Source of the DNA: Sphingobium chungbukense
GTDB taxonomy: Bacteria > Pseudomonadota > Alphaproteobacteria > Sphingomonadales > Sphingomonadaceae
Assembly (NCBI RefSeq): GCF_001005725.1
Contig: NZ_LBIC01000022.1
Span: forward strand, 1 to 59,250
DNA length: 59,250 bases
Direction: 5' to 3'
Shown: in pieces, positions 18,285-26,992 of the stretch
Position numbering within the stretch: the first letter of the stretch is position 1
How the letters are laid out: the number at the start of each line of letters is the position of its first letter
The notes under the pieces: model-generated
The model's input: the letters and a program-made list of their open reading frames with translations, nothing else
The model's database searches: none
Told to the model about the DNA's origin: nothing
Made by a program: the position numbers and the translations under genes

Positions 18285-18322
18285 CCTACCGCTACTTTTG
18301 GCGAAACCCGTACGGGAACCCC
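18285..18322 (-). repeat. Tn3-family right terminal inverted repeat
   Basis: Read leftward from 18322 it begins GGGGTTCCCGTACGGGTTTC and continues GCCAAAAGTAGCGGTAGG. It pairs with the left copy at 13804. Confidence 0.85.
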
Positions 18323-18489
18323 CGATACGGCGGTTTCGCCGCCTCTGACACGGCGCTATCAAACCGGAAACGACCCAGAATCGGGTTGGAGGGAATATTG
18401 ACGGTCCGGCCACAGGCACATTCGATACGCATGTCGATCCGCGACTCAGCCCAATTCTGAAGGGTTGCAAATTGATCGACTGCATCCAT
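18323..18489 (-). pseudogene. Small hypothetical gene truncated at its 3' end by the Tn3-type element
   Basis: From an ATG at 18489 (GTGGAA ribosome site upstream) the frame encodes about 55 residues, MDAVDQFATLQNWAESRIDM followed by a CxC motif in RIECACGRTV and IPSNPILGRF. It then enters the Tn3 terminal repeat. Codon choice looks coding. The CxC patch suggests a zinc-binding small protein of the kind found on plasmids, but I do not recognise it. Confidence 0.4.
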
Positions 18490-18624
18490 TCAGCGCTTCC
18501 ACCGTTTGGGACCAGCGGCTCAAGCGATACAGTGTTTCGGCAGTTAGAGCGGAACTCAAGTTGAATTAAACACCTGATATTGATGAAGAACGTCGGTTCG
18601 AATATAAGCCTCTTGGAGGCTGCT

Positions 18625-18825
18625 GTGCTTAAGATCGACCTGAACACATATGGAATGACGCAGGATAGCCCTGCTTGTCCAATCGTGCACATGACGCAGG
18701 ATGAGTTTGATCCGCTTCAGCCCAATCAGATTGGAGACGGAGACGAGACTACCGCCCAACGTATTGGCTACGCCATCGCCTATCTCATCGCATTCTCGTG
18801 CGTCGCCTATTTCATCTACATTTGA
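18625..18825 (+). CDS. Small single-pass membrane protein, unknown function
   Basis: A GTG at 18625 has a strong ribosome site (GGAGG at 18615-18619, 5-base spacing). The 66-residue product has a polar first half (MTQDEFDPLQPNQIGDGDET) and a C-terminal hydrophobic helix (IGYAIAYLIAFSCVAYFIYI) typical of a tail anchor. It ends 7 bases before the convergent stop of traG. Base composition is lower in GC than the tra operon. Position beside traG could fit an entry-exclusion-type small protein, which is speculation. A longer frame from an ATG at 18580 has a poorer ribosome site. Confidence 0.5.
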   Translation: MLKIDLNTYGMTQDSPACPIVHMTQDEFDPLQPNQIGDGDETTAQRIGYAIAYLIAFSCVAYFIYI

Positions 18826-18832
18826 TCCCAAT

Positions 18833-21640
18833 CTATCTCCGTAAGCGGGGATCCTGGAAGAAGCCTATTTCATGATCAGCGTTCACATCTGCCTGAACAT
18901 CCGCTGATCCCCGTACCGCAGACGCACGCTGGATTTCTGCATTGTCGCGAACATTATCGATCGAATCTTTACCCTGATTGATGATTCGGCCTGCTGCTCC
19001 TGCATCGCCGGTATCTGGTCCATTCGGAATCCCCTCCACGGAATGCGGATGATATGTCGCGCGGACGGTGTCGAAATTTCCGATCTCTCGATGAGGAACG
19101 TCCACAAGGTTTGGGCTATGTATCAATTCCTGCACATCCTCTCGGATCGCCGATTGCTTTTGCTGCATCCATGAACCGATCAACGCATTCCTCGCATCAC
19201 GCTGCTGATCGGTCAGCGTGGTCACCCACAATTCTGGAGCACCCATTCCAGGATTGCGGGACTGCTCCATGCGATACCAATCCGCTAATTCTTGCGAAAG
19301 ATTGGCGCTTAGTTGCATTCCATGGGTTTCGGCATAGCTCGCGTCACGACTAAGCTGCTCCGATAGTTCGTGGAGTTTTCGTGCGGTCTCTTGGTACGAT
19401 TTGGCGCGCGAAAGTGAATCCTCCGTACTTCTGGATGAACTCGCAGACATTGAAGCCCGATCGAATGTTCCATCACGGTCATAGGTTCCAAGCGTCTCGT
19501 TGGCATTTGAACCATTTGCATGCTCGTCACGCATATTGACCGAAGAGGAATTATTTGATTCCGTATTTCGTTGATCGGAGTTGCTGTGACGCATCGTATC
19601 AATTTGCTGCCCGGTTTTGCTAACTGTCCCACCAACACCTGGTAATACGCTACCAATACCGCGGCCGCTTTTTCCCTTTGCACCAGCCCCTGCACCACCG
19701 ATGCCGGCACGTATCTCGCCAGCGACGGCGTCAATTGTTCCAGCCGTCCTATCATGACCTTGCGAAATGCTTTGACTTTGACCAACCGACGACCTCTCCT
19801 CTGTTCCTGCACTGGACGACGCCGTGTTACGATCGAACCGTTCGATCGACGTCCCAGATGAGCGTCCGCGGCTGCTGTCCCACCCGGAACTTTGCTCACT
19901 CGACGTGCCAAAGGCGCTGCGATTGGTGTGGGTACTGGTGAGGATGTCCGAAGCCGCGGCTTCATAAGCTTTGGCCTGCCGCTCCGCGACGCTCGCCTGC
20001 TCCCTGAGTTCGGACACAAAGCCGGTCGATGCGCGGGGTTCGACATCAAGGCGCGAAATCGCCTGATGCATGTCGATCACCTCGCTGCCATTGCCGAACG
20101 CCGACATCACGGACCCATTGTCATTGCGGAAGCTATAGGCCGGCCCACCGTCCTGGTACGTCGCCGCAGTGTTCCACTGGTCGCTCTGCCGCATATTGGA
20201 CGTCTGGTTTGCCCAGCTCACATTGCCATAGGCGTAATTGCCGGTGGTCTGCTCGAGCGCGGCTGCCTCCGCCGCATTCTGCGCCGGCGCCAGCATCGAC
20301 ATGGATTGGCCGGCGATCGACATGGCGCCCCGCGCGAGCCCGGCGGCGAGAAACGGCACGCTCATCAGCATGAACCCGGCGATCGTCGCGGTTTCAGCGT
20401 TGACCGCGCCAATGCCGGCATAGGATCCGAGCGTCATGCCACCCTCGGCCACGCCGGTCGCGGCTTCCTCTGCTCGCGTCATGCAGATCATGTGAAGCAC
20501 CACATAAAGCGGTCCCCAGGCAGCGAGATAGAAAAAGCCCGTCGCATAGCCCTTGAGCGCCGACACCCCGGTTTGCGGCATGAGGAACAGCGGGAAAATC
20601 ACCGGGAACATGGCGAAGAAGACGACCGTCAGCACGATGTTGAGGATCGGAACCCAGGCCATCGCCTGCTGGGCGATGCTGTTATAGGTGTTGCGCGCCT
20701 GCATGTCGGCGCGGGTCTGCGCGAAGCTGTCGATCGCGCCGGCCGCCGCCCCACCCACCATATTGTTACGCGCCTGCATGAAGGCGTTGATCGCCGTATT
20801 CTGGCGCATCGCCTGGGCAAAGCCATCGCCGGACCCTGTAAAAGCGCCATTGACGACAGGGATGTCATGTTTGAGCTTGTCGGCGGCCAGCGTGTTGCTG
20901 AGCTTGGGATAGGCTTCCTTCCCCCAGATCGGCGCATGCGCATCGATCATCGGTGCCCATTGCGCGTCGAGCATCTGATAGGCCTGGCGGCAGGTCACGA
21001 TATAAGGCGTGACCGTGGTGCCGCTGCGTTCGAGCCATTCCTGTGAGCGCGATTCCGCCTCGGTGGCGATCGCCGCCCAGAGATCGGTCGCCTTGGCCAA
21101 ATCGGTCAGCGATTTTTGATAGAGCATGATGTCGCCGAACACGCACTGCTTCATATATTGCTCAAGGTTCGTCGAAAATTCAGCATCGCGGATGATGAAA
21201 TTGCGGGTCGCGTCAAAGAGCCGCGCGCCGTAGATGAGGCCGTTGGTGGAATAATTGAGCTCGCTTGGCATGACGAACACGGTCTCGGCCGTGCGGGTCA
21301 GATAATCGCCGATCTGGGTGGTGAAGCTTGCCAGTACGCCGAGGCCTAACGGCACATTTTCGACGGTGGCAGGGGCAAGGCTGGGATTGATGCGGTCGGT
21401 CACCTTGATGCTGACCGTCGGGACCATCAAGCACATATAGATAAGCGTCGCCTGCAGGAACCAGTTGAGCCAGGCCTTGTAGTTCAGGGTGAAGGCGACG
21501 ACGAACAGCGAGTAGATAAGGCCCATCACCATGGCGACGCGGATCATAGAGCGATAGCCCCCGCCGCCTGACCAGGCCGCGACGGCGTTGAAGGTGTTGA
21601 CGAGATATTCGCCGCCGCCGACCGTGAAGACCTCCAGCAT
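18833..21640 (-). CDS. traG: F-type conjugation protein TraG (mating-pair stabilisation, entry exclusion)
   Basis: The 935-residue product has a TraG N-terminal domain with several membrane segments (residues about 40-75, 330-430) starting LEVFTVGGGEYLVNTFNAVA. A large hydrophilic C-terminal part rich in Ser, Asn and Gln follows from about residue 480. In F, the N-terminal part helps pilus assembly and the periplasmic C-terminal part stabilises mating pairs and recognises TraS of the recipient. It is the last gene of the operon, 16 bp after traH. The C-terminal third is encoded by DNA of clearly lower GC than the rest, see findings. Confidence 0.9.
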   Translation of the reverse strand: MLEVFTVGGGEYLVNTFNAVAAWSGGGGYRSMIRVAMVMGLIYSLFVVAFTLNYKAWLNWFLQATLIYMCLMVPTVSIKVTDRINPSLAPATVENVPLGLGVLASFTTQIGDYLTRTAETVFVMPSELNYSTNGLIYGARLFDATRNFIIRDAEFSTNLEQYMKQCVFGDIMLYQKSLTDLAKATDLWAAIATEAESRSQEWLERSGTTVTPYIVTCRQAYQMLDAQWAPMIDAHAPIWGKEAYPKLSNTLAADKLKHDIPVVNGAFTGSGDGFAQAMRQNTAINAFMQARNNMVGGAAAGAIDSFAQTRADMQARNTYNSIAQQAMAWVPILNIVLTVVFFAMFPVIFPLFLMPQTGVSALKGYATGFFYLAAWGPLYVVLHMICMTRAEEAATGVAEGGMTLGSYAGIGAVNAETATIAGFMLMSVPFLAAGLARGAMSIAGQSMSMLAPAQNAAEAAALEQTTGNYAYGNVSWANQTSNMRQSDQWNTAATYQDGGPAYSFRNDNGSVMSAFGNGSEVIDMHQAISRLDVEPRASTGFVSELREQASVAERQAKAYEAAASDILTSTHTNRSAFGTSSEQSSGWDSSRGRSSGTSIERFDRNTASSSAGTEERSSVGQSQSISQGHDRTAGTIDAVAGEIRAGIGGAGAGAKGKSGRGIGSVLPGVGGTVSKTGQQIDTMRHSNSDQRNTESNNSSSVNMRDEHANGSNANETLGTYDRDGTFDRASMSASSSRSTEDSLSRAKSYQETARKLHELSEQLSRDASYAETHGMQLSANLSQELADWYRMEQSRNPGMGAPELWVTTLTDQQRDARNALIGSWMQQKQSAIREDVQELIHSPNLVDVPHREIGNFDTVRATYHPHSVEGIPNGPDTGDAGAAGRIINQGKDSIDNVRDNAEIQRASAVRGSADVQADVNADHEIGFFQDPRLRR

Positions 21641-21656
21641 CGCCCGTCCCTCCCGC

Positions 21657-23126
21657 CTAGTTGAGGCCCTGGGCGGACAGCCCGCGTGAGAAGCTCAATG
21701 CCGCGGCCATGCCTGGCGACATGCTGTTTTGGAGCGTAGATTCCAGTGCCATGGTCCGGTTGATCACCTGCATGGTCACCTGGAGCTTGGTGTTGAGCTT
21801 CATCTCGCGCTGGGAGAAGCGCTGCCGGGCTGCGGTGATCTGCTGCTTCCACTGATCGGCGGTCGCCTGGTCGGCCGTCTGATAATGGACCTTCGACTGC
21901 TCGACCCGGTCCATCATATTGTCGAGCATGGCGTTCAGAAGGTCGACCGCGACGATCTCCGACAGCGCCTCGGTTTCGCCATAGGTGAGCTGCGTATGCG
22001 CATAGGCGTAAACGGTCAGGATCTTGTAGAGCGGGACGGTGGCGAGGTTGAGCAACTGGCGTTCAGCGGCGGTGAGCGCCGTGTTGGAGCGGACCTTCCC
22101 ATACATGTCATCGATCATCTGCTGGATGCGGGGGCGAAGGGCGCTCGCCCGGGGGATGGTCAACGTCTGCTCACCCACATCATAGCAATCCCCATCATTG
22201 CATTTGAGAATCTTGACCGCCGAGCCGCCTTCGGTGCCATCGAGCAGCGCCGTCACCACCGCATCCTCGGCAGGCCCGAACATCACCACCTTGCCGCCGA
22301 CGCTGGCATCGGTCGAGGGCGTCGTGACGATCGTGCCGACCAACGTCATCACATATTCGGAAAATTCCTGGTCGAACGCCCCGAATTTGGCGGATTTGCT
22401 GAGCGCCTCCCAGGTATAATTATGCTTCTCGCCGACCAGCTGGTCCTTCATCGCCGCGTCGGAATTACCCGCGATTGTGCTGTCGCGGCTCCCGCCATTA
22501 TTGCAGCCCTGGCGCGAGGCGGCCCAATCGGAAAAGACACCCTGGCTGTTGCCGACCGCCTCGCAGATAGTGGCGCGGGTCGTGTCCATCTGCGGCCATA
22601 TGCCGCCGACCAGCGCCTGCGCGGTCTCGCAGCTGGAGATGTTCATCTGGTTCAACAGTTGCGCCTTTTGGCTGAACTCGTCCATGACCTTGCCGATTTC
22701 AGGCGAGACGGAATCGATCGCGAGCTTGAAGGCAAAGCCCAGCGCATTGTTGGCGGTGGCCTTGAGCATCGCCACGATCTCGGACGCGTTGATGAAGGAG
22801 AAGGAACCTGAGAAAAGATCGATGCCGCCGCAGCCCGCACGCGCGCTCGGAAGCTGGAGGTTGAAGGGCGAGACGCTTTTCTGCGGAAAGCGCGTCCAGA
22901 CATTGCCCAGCGAATAATAGCCCGCCGACTGGCCCTGGAAGGCGGTGGGCCCGGTGATGTTGGCAGCGCCCCCCGCATCATTGAAGAAGCTGTTCATCTC
23001 GGACGCCACATTGGCGTCGGCAACGCCGATGACGCTCAGATGCACCGCCGTCATCAGGGTGACGGCAGCAGCCCCGCGCTGAAGTAGAGAACGGAGCCTG
23101 CTGTCTTTGCTTGGCTGTGCCATCAA
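21657..23126 (-). CDS. traH: F-type conjugation pilus assembly protein TraH
   Basis: The 489-residue product has an N-terminal signal segment ending near VADA and the conserved TraH pattern (FFNDAGGAANITGPTAFQGQ, AGCGGIDLFSGSFSFINASE, ISSCETAQALVGGIWP). The C-terminal region is helical and may form a coiled coil. It acts in the periplasm or outer membrane with TraF, TraU, TraW, TrbC and TrbI in pilus assembly. The start overlaps the traF stop. Confidence 0.93.
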   Translation of the reverse strand: MMAQPSKDSRLRSLLQRGAAAVTLMTAVHLSVIGVADANVASEMNSFFNDAGGAANITGPTAFQGQSAGYYSLGNVWTRFPQKSVSPFNLQLPSARAGCGGIDLFSGSFSFINASEIVAMLKATANNALGFAFKLAIDSVSPEIGKVMDEFSQKAQLLNQMNISSCETAQALVGGIWPQMDTTRATICEAVGNSQGVFSDWAASRQGCNNGGSRDSTIAGNSDAAMKDQLVGEKHNYTWEALSKSAKFGAFDQEFSEYVMTLVGTIVTTPSTDASVGGKVVMFGPAEDAVVTALLDGTEGGSAVKILKCNDGDCYDVGEQTLTIPRASALRPRIQQMIDDMYGKVRSNTALTAAERQLLNLATVPLYKILTVYAYAHTQLTYGETEALSEIVAVDLLNAMLDNMMDRVEQSKVHYQTADQATADQWKQQITAARQRFSQREMKLNTKLQVTMQVINRTMALESTLQNSMSPGMAAALSFSRGLSAQGLN

Positions 23127-23941
23127 TAATCACTCCCCACCTTGGTGTTGGTCAGCATGAATATCCGATCCATGATCTCGTCGGCGCTCAGCATCCCGAA
23201 CCCGACGGGGACCGTCCGCTTGGTCGCGGTGTCGAACAGGACCAGCGCCGGCGTCTCGTTGCCCGGCACACCCATGCGCACGCGCTGGCCCGCATCCACC
23301 ACATAATCGGGAAAATCGCGGTTCGGCCCGCCGTCCATCGACACCGCCATCACCGCCATGCCATGGCTGTCGGCCACGGATTTGAGGATCGGCCCGAATA
23401 TCTCGCAGGCGCCGCAGCTTTGCGCGTAGAAATAGAAAAGCCCGTAGCGCTGCCCCAATGTTTCCAGCACTGCGTCTCGATCGGCCTTGCGATTATCGAG
23501 CCAGGCGCGCTTGCCGACCGTACTGACCGGCCGCTGAAGCGTGTAATCGAGATCGGGGTTCTGCCAGAGCGCCCGCTGCCAGGTGTCTGAGAAGGTCGAG
23601 GCGCGATCGAGTTGCTCCCGCTGGAAACGGACATAGGCGATGACATTCTGCTCTGTCGGTTCGAGGATCGCTCGTGCCTTGAGCTCATCCAGTTCCTTCG
23701 TGATCGCCGCCATCCGATCGGCGGCGCTTTGCTGGGGCGTTTGCGCTGGCTTTTCCGGTTCAGCCTTGGGCCTGACGCAATAGAACCACTGGCCGAGGCG
23801 GCGTTCCCGGCAATAGAAATCGTCTCCCGCATCGGACTGCTCCACGCCATCGGTCGCCGCACCGGGTTCGTCCGCGTGGACGGGAGCGGAAATTATGGCC
23901 GATGCCAGCATCCACGCCACAAGCACGCTTTTCATCGCCAT
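23123..23941 (-). CDS. traF: F-type conjugation protein TraF (thioredoxin-like, periplasmic)
   Basis: I place the start at 23941 because AAGGAGGG lies just upstream; the product is 272 residues. A signal peptide (KSVLVAWMLASAIISAPVHA) precedes FYCRERRLGQWFYC and a thioredoxin-like domain with the active-site motif CGAC in FYFYAQSCGACEIFGPIL. F TraF has the fold but lacks CxxC; here the pair is present, so a redox role alongside the DsbC-type protein encoded upstream is possible. Confidence 0.92.
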   Translation of the reverse strand: MAMKSVLVAWMLASAIISAPVHADEPGAATDGVEQSDAGDDFYCRERRLGQWFYCVRPKAEPEKPAQTPQQSAADRMAAITKELDELKARAILEPTEQNVIAYVRFQREQLDRASTFSDTWQRALWQNPDLDYTLQRPVSTVGKRAWLDNRKADRDAVLETLGQRYGLFYFYAQSCGACEIFGPILKSVADSHGMAVMAVSMDGGPNRDFPDYVVDAGQRVRMGVPGNETPALVLFDTATKRTVPVGFGMLSADEIMDRIFMLTNTKVGSDY

Positions 23942-23974
23942 TTTATCGACCCTCCTTGCCTTAAACACGCGACC

Positions 23975-24367
23975 TCAATGGCCGCCGGGCGCGCTGTCCA
24001 GTTCCCCCTTGGTGAGCTGCAGCACCGACATCATCAGCGCGACATCGAGCAGCCGCGTGCCCTGGTCGAGCATGCGGATGATGCCGTTCATGAGCGGTCG
24101 GGCCATGTCGCGGCCCTGGATGGTTGCGCGAAACCGGTCGCCGCGCTTGATGAGCCAGCCGCGCCCGGTCATGTGGCCGACGCTATCGGCAAGGGACTCA
24201 CCCGGAATCCCGCAGTCGAACCATCGCCCTACTCCATCGTGAATCTCCTGCGCGCGCATCGGCGAAGGGCTGCGATAGACGCAGATGAAGATGGCAAGCT
24301 CGAAGGCGGTCATGTCCCATCCAAAGGGAGCGCGGGGCGCCATCATCTCATTGGCCATGGAGATCAT
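23975..24367 (-). CDS. Winged-helix-like protein of unknown role inside the tra operon
   Basis: The 130-residue product overlaps the end of traN by 20 bases and precedes traF. Residues about 20-90 look like a winged helix (FELAIFICVYRSPSPMRAQE, then ADSVGHMTGRGWLIKRGDRF), and a helical tail follows (NGIIRMLDQGTRLLDVALMM). It has no signal peptide, so it should stay in the cytoplasm, unlike its neighbours. No standard F gene lies in this position. It might regulate transfer genes. The family is not recognised. Confidence 0.65.
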   Translation of the reverse strand: MISMANEMMAPRAPFGWDMTAFELAIFICVYRSPSPMRAQEIHDGVGRWFDCGIPGESLADSVGHMTGRGWLIKRGDRFRATIQGRDMARPLMNGIIRMLDQGTRLLDVALMMSVLQLTKGELDSAPGGH

Positions 24368-26240
24368 AATATCCCTGTATCTTCGCTTGAATGTCCGTCA
24401 TGGTCTGGACTTCATCAGGCAGCTTGGCCGCGTCCATGAACTCGGAATAGACTTCGGTAAAATCCATCACCGAGAGATCGAGGCTCGCAAACTCCTCGAT
24501 GGTAAAGCCCTTGCACTGCTCCTTCTTGGGCTTGTCCCAGGGCTTGTTCAGCTGGATACGGCCCTGTTCCTGCAGGATGCGCGAGAGCTTGCTCTCAAAA
24601 CAGCAATAGGCGGTACGCTTGGTCTTGCAGATGCCCAGGATGCTGGACGAGCAATAGGTGCCGACCTTGTGGCAAAAGCCCATCCGGTCCTTGATATCGA
24701 GCTTCATCTCGCCCTGCGAGCAGGCGAAGAGCGTCAAGAAAGGCGTCGCCAACGCCGCGATCGCGGCGGGGCCGCCGGCAAGCGCCGCCGCGCCCGCGCC
24801 GATGGTCAACAGCCCGGAGGTCTTCCCCGCGCAGCAGTTGATGAGCCCAAATACCGGCTTGTGGCAGCTGTCCCGTTCCCCTGAAAAGACGGTGAAATTA
24901 TTTTCGTCAAACTCCTTGCCGGCTTGGTCGATCGAGTGGAGCGCCACCAGCGCGTCCTTGAACTCGGTCGAGGCCTCACGGACGATCGGTTCACAGTCGC
25001 CGTTGATGCAGTAGACGTCGCCGCCGCAAATATATTGCTTCTCCGCACCCCGTTCGCTCTGCGGCACCGGGCAGCGATAGACATTTTCAAAGACCTTGCA
25101 GGCGCCAGGGTCGTAGGCCGGATCCTCCTCGTCATCGATGCATTCCTTGCGCAGGAAGCTGCATTGGGCATTGGCCTCCAGATCAGCGCAGTCATTGCCC
25201 TCGCCGATAATGGTGCATTGGTAGCTGTTCGCTTTGGCCCAGCAATCCTGTGTGACGCTCACCCCATCGACCATCCGGGTCCTGGGTTCGCTGTCCGTGC
25301 AGACCGACGATGTGAGCGTGCATTGTCCATTGCGGACCGGCGCAACGCAGGAAGCCAGGTCATCCGCCGTTCCGACATGCACCTTGGTCGTGCCGCTCCC
25401 TAAGTCCACCACCGGCGCCGGGGTGAAGCAGCCGAAGGCATCGCAATATTTCTTGCCGTTTGTCGACGCTGCGGGCGCCGTGCAGCTATAGGTGCGCACG
25501 GTGTTGGATTGATAAAGCGAGCGATCCTTATTGAGGCGGCCCACATAGCGGCGCTCTACGGTGAAGCTCGTGCTTTCGAGGCTACACGTCGGGGCGGTTT
25601 CAAAGCCGGTGCAACTGCTGCTGCTCGTGTTGGGATCCCATCGGATCTGCTTATGCCACACCTCATTATACCAGTAGCCGCAGCTGTACCGGTATGCCGT
25701 CTTCTCCTCAAACTGCGGAACCTGGGGCACGGTGCAGCTGGGCTGGCTCTGGTCAACGCTGGCGCCGGCATTGCAGGTTGCCTCATAGCTGCTGGACTGC
25801 CCGTCGCCCGGCGGCAGCGCGGTGCAACTGCCACTCGTGCCGCCGATCTCCTGGCCCTGCAAATAGCTGCCCGGATCATTCTCAATCGTGGTCGCCCTGC
25901 TGGCTGTCGACTTGATCTCGTCATTGTCGAAGGTCGCCCGTGTTCGATCCGCGTCCGTGGTGATCCGGTAGCTCTCGCTCGTGGATTTGAGCGCCGCACT
26001 GTCATTTTCGAGTTTCTCAGGGTCATCGAAATAGTCCCCCTGCTGCAGGCTCGACCCAGCATAGCCCGGCACGGCCTCAGCCTGCGATTGCTCGCTGGGC
26101 ACCAGCGCGCCGTTCGACCGCATGGCGTTGCCGAGACCCTTCCCCTCTTCCCGCGCCTGTTCCTGCGTCATTTGCGCGTATAATGGCGCTGCCGCGGCCG
26201 CAGCGCTGATCAGCAGCAGCAGCGCGGCCCTGTATCTCAC
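24348..26240 (-). CDS. traN: F-type conjugation mating-pair adhesin TraN
   Basis: The 630-residue product has a signal peptide (ALLLLISAAAAAAPLYAQ) and a very Cys-rich body with many Cys pairs, as in TraN outer-membrane adhesins. The conserved C-terminal part is clear (INCCAGKTSGLL, FCHKVGTYCSSSILGICKTK, YCCFESKLSRILQEQGRIQL). TraN sits in the outer membrane and contacts recipient surface proteins. The many disulfides explain the DsbC- and TraF-type proteins in the same operon. The start overlaps the trbC stop by 4 bases. Confidence 0.93.
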   Translation of the reverse strand: MRYRAALLLLISAAAAAAPLYAQMTQEQAREEGKGLGNAMRSNGALVPSEQSQAEAVPGYAGSSLQQGDYFDDPEKLENDSAALKSTSESYRITTDADRTRATFDNDEIKSTASRATTIENDPGSYLQGQEIGGTSGSCTALPPGDGQSSSYEATCNAGASVDQSQPSCTVPQVPQFEEKTAYRYSCGYWYNEVWHKQIRWDPNTSSSSCTGFETAPTCSLESTSFTVERRYVGRLNKDRSLYQSNTVRTYSCTAPAASTNGKKYCDAFGCFTPAPVVDLGSGTTKVHVGTADDLASCVAPVRNGQCTLTSSVCTDSEPRTRMVDGVSVTQDCWAKANSYQCTIIGEGNDCADLEANAQCSFLRKECIDDEEDPAYDPGACKVFENVYRCPVPQSERGAEKQYICGGDVYCINGDCEPIVREASTEFKDALVALHSIDQAGKEFDENNFTVFSGERDSCHKPVFGLINCCAGKTSGLLTIGAGAAALAGGPAAIAALATPFLTLFACSQGEMKLDIKDRMGFCHKVGTYCSSSILGICKTKRTAYCCFESKLSRILQEQGRIQLNKPWDKPKKEQCKGFTIEEFASLDLSVMDFTEVYSEFMDAAKLPDEVQTMTDIQAKIQGYYDLHGQ

Positions 26241-26980
26241 GGCTTTGCCCGGTCCATATGAGCGAGCGCGATTCCTGCAACCTGTGCGCCTGGCCCATGG
26301 CCTTCCGCAAAGCTGCTGAGCGCATAGCGGACCGTCACATTGCCCGTCATCCGGTCATGCGGCGGCACCCGTGTCTGGCAATCAAAGCCCGCACAGACGT
26401 CAAAATCGGAGGAGACCGCGACATAGGTCGGGACCGCCGCCACATCGAAGGCGCGGAAGAGACGTGGATCGATGCCGATATTCGCCATATCCTGTTCGTC
26501 CACGATTTTCCCAAGCTGGCCGGCGAAGACCTTCATGCTGTTGCCGGGAAAACCGCGAAATACGACGATGCCGCCGGCCGCCGCTGTATCCCGCACCATC
26601 TGCTTTAAAGACGCTGGCGGCATGGAGAGGCTGGCAAAGGCGATGAACTGCGGTGCCTCGCCGGGCTTGGCGGTGAGATTCTGCGCCGCCCCCTCGACGA
26701 TCGCGTCAAAGTCGATGGGGCCGGCAGGTCCGGTCGGGAGATCACTCGCGGCGACCCGCTTCATATTTTCCGTGCCGTACTCATGCACGCTGAGCGCCTC
26801 TTCCCGGAATGCGTCGCCCCGATCCTTGACCTCATCGACAAAGGCATTCGCTTCCGCCTGCATGTCCGCCGCGCGCTTCTTGACCGCCTGGACGTCGATC
26901 CCCTCGACAGTCTGGGCGAGCAGTGCCGAGAGGCCGGCGGTGGCGAAAAGGGCGGCAAGCCCGATCCTGGCGAGATGCAT
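26237..26980 (-). CDS. trbC: F-type conjugation protein TrbC
   Basis: The 247-residue product has a signal peptide (ARIGLAALFATAGLSALLAQ) and the conserved TrbC domain (FIAFASLSMPPASLKQMVRD, GGIVVFRGFPGNSMKVFA, IDPRLFRAFDVAAVPTYVAV). TrbC is periplasmic and works with TraW in pilus assembly. A good ribosome site (GGGGAGGGA) precedes the ATG at 26980. Confidence 0.92.
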   Translation of the reverse strand: MHLARIGLAALFATAGLSALLAQTVEGIDVQAVKKRAADMQAEANAFVDEVKDRGDAFREEALSVHEYGTENMKRVAASDLPTGPAGPIDFDAIVEGAAQNLTAKPGEAPQFIAFASLSMPPASLKQMVRDTAAAGGIVVFRGFPGNSMKVFAGQLGKIVDEQDMANIGIDPRLFRAFDVAAVPTYVAVSSDFDVCAGFDCQTRVPPHDRMTGNVTVRYALSSFAEGHGPGAQVAGIALAHMDRAKP

Positions 26981-26992
26981 GGCGTCCCTCCC

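Larger units (their letters stand above)
13804..18322 (+). mobile_element. Minimal Tn3-family element (IS1071-like size) carrying an IS3 insertion
   Basis: Terminal repeats of about 38 bp are at 13804-13841 and, inverted, at about 18285-18322. Both begin GGGGTTCCCGTAC and end with GCCAAAAGTAGCGGTA or a close form. Between them is only a transposase (no resolvase or cargo) and an IS3-type element. Without the IS3 the element is about 3.2 kb, the size of IS1071-like Tn3 elements. The flanks GTAAC and CGATA are not a 5-bp duplication, so a flank was changed after insertion. Confidence 0.85.
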
